A stretch of DNA of 11,733 bases, taken from contig PWGF01000268.1 of assembly GCA_003554375.1 (NCBI GenBank), positions 1 to 11,733 on the forward strand. Reading direction: 5' to 3'. Positions 6,893 to 11,733 of the stretch are shown piece after piece. The DNA comes from Spirochaetaceae bacterium (GTDB lineage Bacteria > Spirochaetota > Spirochaetia > DSM-27196 > SKKC01). Each line of letters opens with the position of its first letter. Position 1 is the first letter of the stretch. The translations under genes were made by a program, and so were the position numbers. The notes beneath the pieces are model-generated. The model made no database searches and was not told the DNA's origin. It saw only the letters and a program-made list of their open reading frames with translations.

Positions 6893-7293
6893 CCTCGGGG
6901 CCGGCCCGCTCCCACGACCTCGCCAATGTGATTCGGAACGCGAGCTGCGTCGTTTCACAATTGCTCCGGTTACCGAATGGTCCCGAGTACTCGCTGCGAC
7001 GTTTCTGGGTGTCCGCGCTTCCGGGCTCAGTGTCCGGCTTCCTGCGCCCAGGTCGATGCGCATGGTGGCTTGGTCTCCAATGGCGTTGTACAATACGAGT
7101 AGCCAAGGGGGCGATGTCTATTCCGTCATCGTACGGAGGTGGTGGAGCGGCGTAGTGAGGAGTTGGCCACCGACGGCAGCCGGGCTCTTCAGACTTCGGA
7201 GTGGAGTGTGGGAGAACCCCCTGAGAATGGGCATCGACTCCGCGGCAACAGGCAAACTCAGGAGCGGGAGCTAGACCGGTCGGGAGGATGTCT

Positions 7294-8784
7294 ATGAAGA
7301 ACCCGATAGGCCTCCAGGGCCTCTTAACGAAGGGGGGCGCTACTGCAGCCGAGACGCTCATCCAGTCCAAGGCCGCCCGAAGGTGGCTGCTACGAAGGGC
7401 CGATCGAATGCTCGCTCGATCGCTTCAGGCGCAGAACTTCAGACACATGCCCGAGCGCATGGTGCATATGCGGCGGCGAGCAGTGATGAACCTCCTGTAC
7501 ACTCTTGACCACGGGATCGAGCGCGGAACCGTGGGGCGCCGCGTCCTCCGCTCGTTGCTGTCGACCTTCATTCGGAACGTTCTGCTAGGGGAAGAAGACC
7601 GGATGCAGCCGTTCTACGAGAAGTTCGGGCGCTATCCGCCGACCTTCCTGACGATCAGCCCTACCAAGCGCTGCAACCTCCAGTGTAACGGTTGCTACGC
7701 GGGGAGCACCCTCGCGGACCGGAGCACTCTGGACTACGAGGTGCTGACTCGGCTCTTGAAGGAGAAGCGTCAGGAGTGGGGTTCGCATTTCAGTGTGATA
7801 TCGGGCGGGGAGCCGCTTACGTACCGGAGCAGAGGCAGGCAAATGCTCGATGTAGTTGCGGAGCATCCGGACGAGTTCTTCATGATGTACACCAATGGCA
7901 CGCTTATCACGGAAGCGGTGGCGGAGCGAATGGCGCAGCTTGGGAACATCTCTCCCGCAATCTCCGTTGAAGGATGGGAGGCGGAGACCGACGAATACCG
8001 TGGAGCCGGCGTCTTCCGGAAGATCACCGAAGCTATGGAGCGGCTACGCCGCCACGGGGTGCCGTTCGGCATTTCGGTGACCGCCACCAGTCAGAATGCA
8101 GAAACCGTACTCTCGGACGAATTCATCGACTATTTCTACGACGAGCAAGGCGCGCTCTACTCGTGGATCTTCCAGTACATGCCTATTGGCCGAAGCTATA
8201 CCATGGACCGCTTGGTTACTCCGGAGCAGCGGAAGTGGATGCTCGAGCGCGAGATGAAGCTTTTCTACGAAAAGAATCGGTTCGTCGTAGACTTTTGGAA
8301 CAGCGGGGCGCTTTCTTTCGGGTGCATAGCAGCCGGTCGTTCCGGCGGCTTCTTCTACGTCGACTGGGATGGGAATCTGTCGCCGTGCGTTTTCTTCCCG
8401 TACGCCGTGGATAATCTTTACGATATGTACGAGCGAGGCGATACGATCACCTCAGTACTGGAGACGGACTACTTCAAGCGCATTCGTGCTTGGCAGGACG
8501 CGTACCGGGGAGATGACGGCGAAAAACCGGTCCGGAACCTGTTTATCCCGTGTCCTATTCGAGACCACTACGATATCGCCAAAAGGATTGTTGGCGAGCA
8601 CCACGTCAAGCCGATCGACGGAGATGCCCAAATCGCCCTTGAAGATCCGGAGTACCACCGGGGAATGAAGGACTATGGCGAGCGCATCGCCGTGGAGCTC
8701 GATCCCATGTGGGAGAAGATGTTCCCGCCACAGGAGACGGTAGCGCAAGAATCTACCGGCGAGAAGCAGCGAATACCGGGGTAA
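7294..8784 (+). CDS. Radical SAM protein with SPASM-like C-terminal cysteines
   Basis: Radical S-adenosylmethionine enzyme of unknown substrate, 496 residues. The cluster motif CNLQCNGC (Cys127, Cys131, Cys134; CX3CX2C) follows PPTFLTISPTKR, and SGGEPL comes about 40 residues later, the SAM-contacting GGE motif. Before the core are about 120 mostly helical, Arg-rich residues. The C-terminal part has Cys344 (FGCIAAGR), Cys365 (DGNLSPCVFF) and Cys420 (IPCPIRD), arranged like a reduced SPASM/Twitch auxiliary-cluster domain. This part also resembles substrate-modifying SPASM proteins in the YVDWDGNLSPC stretch. The start at 7294 was chosen because GGGAGG (7282-7287) is 6 nt upstream; the ATG at 7288 directly abuts that signal. 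The gene is convergent with the MFS gene and overlaps it by 32 bp. No candidate precursor peptide was found upstream, so a RiPP role is unsupported. Confidence 0.88.
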   Translation: MKNPIGLQGLLTKGGATAAETLIQSKAARRWLLRRADRMLARSLQAQNFRHMPERMVHMRRRAVMNLLYTLDHGIERGTVGRRVLRSLLSTFIRNVLLGEEDRMQPFYEKFGRYPPTFLTISPTKRCNLQCNGCYAGSTLADRSTLDYEVLTRLLKEKRQEWGSHFSVISGGEPLTYRSRGRQMLDVVAEHPDEFFMMYTNGTLITEAVAERMAQLGNISPAISVEGWEAETDEYRGAGVFRKITEAMERLRRHGVPFGISVTATSQNAETVLSDEFIDYFYDEQGALYSWIFQYMPIGRSYTMDRLVTPEQRKWMLEREMKLFYEKNRFVVDFWNSGALSFGCIAAGRSGGFFYVDWDGNLSPCVFFPYAVDNLYDMYERGDTITSVLETDYFKRIRAWQDAYRGDDGEKPVRNLFIPCPIRDHYDIAKRIVGEHHVKPIDGDAQIALEDPEYHRGMKDYGERIAVELDPMWEKMFPPQETVAQESTGEKQRIPG

Positions 8785-10132
8785 GCGCTATTGCTACAAT
8801 CATGGCGGCGCCGGTGACCTGAAATACGCGATCGAATAGGCCGATGTCGGCAAGGTATCCGGCAATAGCCGGGAAAAGGCCTTGGCCGACGAGGTTCGCA
8901 AGAGGGATGATCAAGCTGATAACGACGTTTCGCGTTCGCGGCGGGCCGATAGCGGTGATTGCAGCGATGGCCGCGGGAAAGAAGGCGCTTATGACGGCCG
9001 GCTGCAGGAGAACCGATAGAGCGAGAACCGCACCCTCGGCCACCGTAAGCATGATTGTAAACGTTCCGGTTATCGCGAAGATAGCGGCGACCATGGCGTG
9101 AAAGCCGAAACGATCGGTGAGCGCCCCCGAGAGAAAGATCATCAGGATGCCGGACACGCGGGAAGCGCTCACCAGCCCGTTGGCCAGTTGCGGGTCCATC
9201 CGACGGTGTTCGATCAGAAAGGTGGGGAGCACAGAGAACACGCCGATTGCCGCCGAGGCGGCGAGTATGAGAAACACAATCATGAGCCAGAACCGCGGAT
9301 GTCCGAAAATGGCTTTGAGGTTTCCCCATACCGGCGCTTCGCCATGCGACAGGCCGGCGCGCCCGAGCAGGTAGTAGGCTACGCCCGCAGCTACGCAGAA
9401 GAGCGCAGTTCCGCCCATGATTGCACGCCAACCCGCTATGGGAAGGAACGCCGCTGCGACGGCCGGGGCCAGAACGAAGCTTGTGGCGGGGCCCAATTCG
9501 TGGATTGCAAACCCCAAGCCGCGACGGTGCGTCGGAGTAATGTGCGAGACGATCGATAGCCCGCTCGGAGCGTAAATCCCGGCCCCTACTCCGACAACAA
9601 GGGCGCCGAGGTACATAACCGCTGCACTCGGGGCAAGAGCTGTTACGGCAAGGCCAACGCCCACCGTCGTGCTTGCCGTCGAGACGATCAAGCGGTGAGT
9701 GAGTCGGGTCGCGATGAATCCGCTGAGAACCATCGCGGGCGCGTATCCGCCGGCGATAGTTGTGAAGATACGCCCGGCCGCGGCGGTGGTCATGCCGAAC
9801 TCGTGCTGGATCGGTACCAGAAGCGGCGAAAACAGGAGCCGGGGGAAGAAAATCGACAAGACCATAACTACGATCGCCGCGAGCCCCGGCAGGGCCGTAC
9901 GGAAGCGGCGAGGTGGCTGGTGATCGGAGCCGGGTCCGGGCCCCGAGCGGGCTCCGCCTCCGGGGCCGGGCGCTTCGGCCGCCGGCGGATCGAGCGCCCC
10001 CGGTGACTCGGGCGCGGGCGCTCCGGTCGCTCCGGCAGACTCCGGCGCTCCGGGCAAATCGAGCGTCTCGTAACCGGACTCTTCAGTAGGCTCTTGGGGC
10101 GGGTGCTCGGAGTTCGAGCGGTGATTGCCCAT
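8753..10132 (-). CDS. MFS transporter with long low-complexity N-terminal tail
   Basis: Major facilitator superfamily permease of the inner membrane, 459 residues from the ATG at 10132. Twelve hydrophobic segments can be counted from about residue 81 to the end, six on either side of the loop containing GEAPVWGNLKAIFGHPRFW. The inter-segment motif THRRGLG and the loop TDRFGF after segment 8 fit the fold. The substrate is not evident. The first 80 residues are hydrophilic and rich in Pro, Gly, Ala, Ser and Glu, which is unusual because most MFS proteins have 10-30 residues before segment 1. The start is uncertain: TTG at 10171 (472 residues) lies 5 bp from rnfC, and neither start has a clear Shine-Dalgarno sequence. 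It follows rnfC on the same strand, so co-transcription with the rnf genes is likely. Confidence 0.87.
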   Translation of the reverse strand: MGNHRSNSEHPPQEPTEESGYETLDLPGAPESAGATGAPAPESPGALDPPAAEAPGPGGGARSGPGPGSDHQPPRRFRTALPGLAAIVVMVLSIFFPRLLFSPLLVPIQHEFGMTTAAAGRIFTTIAGGYAPAMVLSGFIATRLTHRLIVSTASTTVGVGLAVTALAPSAAVMYLGALVVGVGAGIYAPSGLSIVSHITPTHRRGLGFAIHELGPATSFVLAPAVAAAFLPIAGWRAIMGGTALFCVAAGVAYYLLGRAGLSHGEAPVWGNLKAIFGHPRFWLMIVFLILAASAAIGVFSVLPTFLIEHRRMDPQLANGLVSASRVSGILMIFLSGALTDRFGFHAMVAAIFAITGTFTIMLTVAEGAVLALSVLLQPAVISAFFPAAIAAITAIGPPRTRNVVISLIIPLANLVGQGLFPAIAGYLADIGLFDRVFQVTGAAMIVAIALTPVFAASRR

Positions 10133-10176
10133 ATGCGCTTGAGCGTATCCGAACACCCCCTCCACGGGCAAGCTGG

Positions 10177-11547
10177 TCAGCCGCGTGCTCGGGCCCGCCG
10201 GCGCCGCTCCTTTACGATGCGTTTGACTTCCGGCTTTGCCTTGAGGAGCAGCTGAGTGACCGGACGGCGAGACGGGCAGACATAGCTACATATCCCGCAC
10301 TCGGCACATTGGTCCAGCTTCCAATCCGCGGCAGTTGGGTAGTCTCCGCGCTCGGCGAAGACGCTCAACAGGCCAGGATTGAGATAGATCGGACAGTGCT
10401 CCGCGCATTTGCCGCAGCGGATGCAGGGAGCCGGGTTGGCAGTGTCCTGACTCTCCACATGTGATGGCGGCATGACGAGGATGCCTGTGGTCTTCTTTAT
10501 GACCGGTACATCGAGCGACATCTGCGCGGCTCCGGTCATCGGCCCGCCCATGATAACCTTGTGCCCCGCTAGGGAGCCGGTATCTACGCCTACGTGCTCC
10601 AAGATATGGCCAATCGGGGTTCCGACCTTCACCAGATAGTTGCCCGGCCGCCTCACGGTCCCCGGGCCGCTTACGGTCACCACGCGCTCGAAACAACTCT
10701 TGCCGTAGACGACCGAGTTGAATGTGGTGATGGCGGTGCCGATGTTCTTGACGATACAGCCGACCTCCGAAGAGCGAGCGCCTTGGGGCGGAGTTCGTCC
10801 GGTCACCGCCTTGATAATGTTCTTCTTGTATCCCATTGGATACTTGGTTTGGAGCGGCACCACCTCGATGTCGGCGCGTCCGTTGAGACGGCCGGCAAGC
10901 ACCTCGATTGCGTCGGCCTTGTTTACCTCGATCCCGATGTAGCACTTCGTGGCACCGATCACCCGCATCATGATCTCGGCTCCGCCGATGAGCTCGTCTG
11001 CATACTCCAGCATCTGCCGCTGATCGCAGGTGAGAAACGGCTCGCACTCGGCGCCATTGAGAACGAGCGTCTCTACCGGTTCGTCCAGGTTGACGTTGAT
11101 ATAGGTCGGACACGCACCACCGCCCATGCCGACGGCGCCGGCCCATCGGATCGCTTCCTTGAGCTCGTCCACCTGCATCGGCCGATGGTCACGCTGAATC
11201 GGCGGATAGAACTCCGAGCGCTCCTTGTCCACCGCGATGACCACCGAGTTGACTTCGTACCCGGAGTCCGTGAGGCGTGGCTCGATGGCGGTGACCGTTC
11301 CGGCCACGCTCGAATGCACCGGGGCTGACCAGTACTGGTCCAGGTTGCCGATTGGCTGTCCCGGATGCACACGCTCGCCGACCGGCACGGTGGGCTCCGC
11401 CGTCTCCCCTAGATGTTGGAGAAGCGGGATGACGCCTTCATCCGGCAGCGGCAGCCGCTCGATCTGCTTCTTGTTCGTAAGCTCCTTGTACTCCCGCAGA
11501 TGGTATCCGCGGCCAAGCTTGCGCACCTTTTTCCCTGCTATCGTCAT
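10177..11547 (-). CDS. rnfC: Rnf electron-transport complex subunit C
   Basis: Peripheral subunit of the membrane Rnf complex (ferredoxin:NAD+ oxidoreductase, Na+ or H+ pumping), which binds FMN/NADH and iron-sulfur clusters. The protein has 456 residues, close to the short RnfC of anaerobes and without the long repeat tail of enterobacterial RnfC. In order it has an N-terminal barrel-sandwich domain (VHPGQPIG, then SSVAGTVTAIE), the Nqo1-like flavin domain (LNGAECEPFLTCDQRQM, TKYPMGYKKN, RPGNYLVKVGTP, MGGPMTG), and two ferredoxin-type [4Fe-4S] motifs (Cys375/378/381/385 and Cys414/417/420/424). The usual GGA(G/T)FPT motif reads GGGACPT here. The ATG at 11547 has GGAG 7 nt upstream, inside the end of rnfA. 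rnfA ends 2 bp before the start, and the MFS gene follows. A basic Arg/Ala tail ends the protein. Confidence 0.96.
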   Translation of the reverse strand: MTIAGKKVRKLGRGYHLREYKELTNKKQIERLPLPDEGVIPLLQHLGETAEPTVPVGERVHPGQPIGNLDQYWSAPVHSSVAGTVTAIEPRLTDSGYEVNSVVIAVDKERSEFYPPIQRDHRPMQVDELKEAIRWAGAVGMGGGACPTYINVNLDEPVETLVLNGAECEPFLTCDQRQMLEYADELIGGAEIMMRVIGATKCYIGIEVNKADAIEVLAGRLNGRADIEVVPLQTKYPMGYKKNIIKAVTGRTPPQGARSSEVGCIVKNIGTAITTFNSVVYGKSCFERVVTVSGPGTVRRPGNYLVKVGTPIGHILEHVGVDTGSLAGHKVIMGGPMTGAAQMSLDVPVIKKTTGILVMPPSHVESQDTANPAPCIRCGKCAEHCPIYLNPGLLSVFAERGDYPTAADWKLDQCAECGICSYVCPSRRPVTQLLLKAKPEVKRIVKERRRRARARG

Positions 11548-11549
11548 GG

Positions 11550-11733
11550 CTACACTCCTTCAAACCCAGTGAACACAAGCGCAAGGATCCCCAGCGTAAG
11601 CAGTTGGATCGGTACACCGGCCAGCCACGAAGCCGGCGGCAGCCACGCCAGCCGCTCGCGGATGCCTTCGAGCACAAGCAAGAGCGCTGTGAAACCCAAC
11701 CCCGCGGCAAGAGCGTGCGCCGTAGCCTCCCCT
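11550..11733 (-). CDS. rnfA: Rnf complex membrane subunit A, C-terminal end (cut by window edge)
   Basis: The last 60 residues of an integral membrane Rnf subunit, read from 11732 down to the TAG at 11552-11550. The end reads GLGFTALLLVLEGIRERL, then VPIQLLTLGILALVFTGFEGV. This matches RnfA/RsxA C-termini (GFTLALVLFAGIRERL and PIALITAGLMAMAFMGFSG). The two hydrophobic stretches would be the last two transmembrane segments. RnfE is homologous but ends differently and lacks the GIRERL-to-GF(S/E)G layout. The stop is followed by CC and then the rnfC ATG, so the genes are translationally close and surely in one operon. The 5' part lies outside the window. Confidence 0.85.
   Translation of the reverse strand, partial: GEATAHALAAGLGFTALLLVLEGIRERLAWLPPASWLAGVPIQLLTLGILALVFTGFEGV

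Larger units (their letters stand above)
6707..7293. other. 587-bp intergenic region with repeats but no supported gene
   Basis: Lies between metE and the radical SAM gene. The first 125 bp are extremely GC-rich, with tandem repeats and a strong hairpin (listed separately). GGGCCG (6690-6695) can pair with CGGCCC (6711-6716) across the metE stop codon, with no T-tract. Then comes a 15-nt periodic tract. The rest (about 6900-7280) is of ordinary composition. A TACAAT hexamer near 7088 could be a -10 for the radical SAM gene, but its upstream hexamer is poor, and a small TCCGT/ACGGA hairpin lies near 7125-7140. Long frames crossing this stretch on both strands show no family resemblance. Confidence 0.5.

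Noticed and set aside
7288..7293. Radical SAM start at the upstream ATG (7288)
   Set aside because: The GGGAGG signal ends at 7287, leaving no spacing; the ATG at 7294 has a proper 6-nt spacing.
6606..7370. Minus-strand open frame of 254 residues across the metE-radical SAM gap
   Set aside because: Composition is typical of random GC-rich frames, it runs antisense into both flanking genes, and it has no recognisable domain or start signal.
10594..11328. 244-residue plus-strand frame opposite rnfC
   Set aside because: Antisense to rnfC, with no start signal and no family resemblance.
11330..11372. Minus-strand frame beginning MCIRDS, a known signature of Nextera adapter contamination in assemblies
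   Set aside because: The DNA there reads GTGTGCATCCGGGACAG, not the adapter, and in the true frame it encodes the conserved RnfC block VHPGQPIG. The resemblance is coincidental.

Overview
This is a GC-rich bacterial window (roughly 60% by eye; not counted) of ordinary chromosomal character. No rRNA, tRNA, CRISPR array, transposase or phage gene was recognised. The gene set includes an iron-dependent alcohol dehydrogenase of the type common in anaerobes, an Rnf electron-transport complex, a radical SAM enzyme, cobalamin-independent methionine synthase and a C69-type dipeptidase remnant. It suggests an anaerobic or facultative bacterium. The dehydrogenase and dipeptidase look to me like versions seen in Spirochaetes and Firmicutes, and with this GC content a free-living spirochaete is a reasonable but low-confidence guess.

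Layout. (1) 1-3257, plus strand: about 270 bp without a supported gene, an iron-containing alcohol dehydrogenase (273-1604), a small SEC-C zinc-motif protein (1650-1949), and a broken C69/secernin-like dipeptidase (2200-3257) whose two ends lie in different frames with the middle missing. (2) 3258-6706: a divergent metR/metE pair. MetR, the LysR-type homocysteine-responsive activator, is on the minus strand (3439-4311), and MetE, the B12-independent methionine synthase, is on the plus strand (4415-6706). The 103 bp between them hold a readable control region: a metE promoter, a metR promoter that would give a nearly leaderless mRNA, a MetR-box-like palindrome centred near -65 of metE, and a second inverted repeat near -36. 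(3) 6707-7293: a 587 bp gap with GC-rich tandem repeats, a perfect 7-bp hairpin and a short 15-nt periodic tract that translates as pentapeptide-like repeats. (4) 7294-8784: a radical SAM protein of unknown substrate, convergent with and overlapping the next gene by 32 bp. (5) 8753-11733, minus strand: the C-terminal end of rnfA (cut by the window edge), then rnfC, then a 12-segment MFS transporter with a long Pro/Gly/Ala-rich N-terminal tail. The close spacing suggests one transcript.

How the parts work together. MetR and MetE form a classical methionine-biosynthesis regulatory unit. The Rnf genes couple ferredoxin:NAD+ electron transfer to ion pumping, and the alcohol dehydrogenase would consume or produce NADH in fermentation, so both fit a redox-balancing anaerobe, although nothing links them directly. 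I do not see a convincing undescribed multi-gene system. The best leads are the compact metR/metE control region, the altered FMN-site motif in RnfC together with the rnfA-rnfC gene order, the internally deleted C69 gene, and the uncharacterised radical SAM enzyme.
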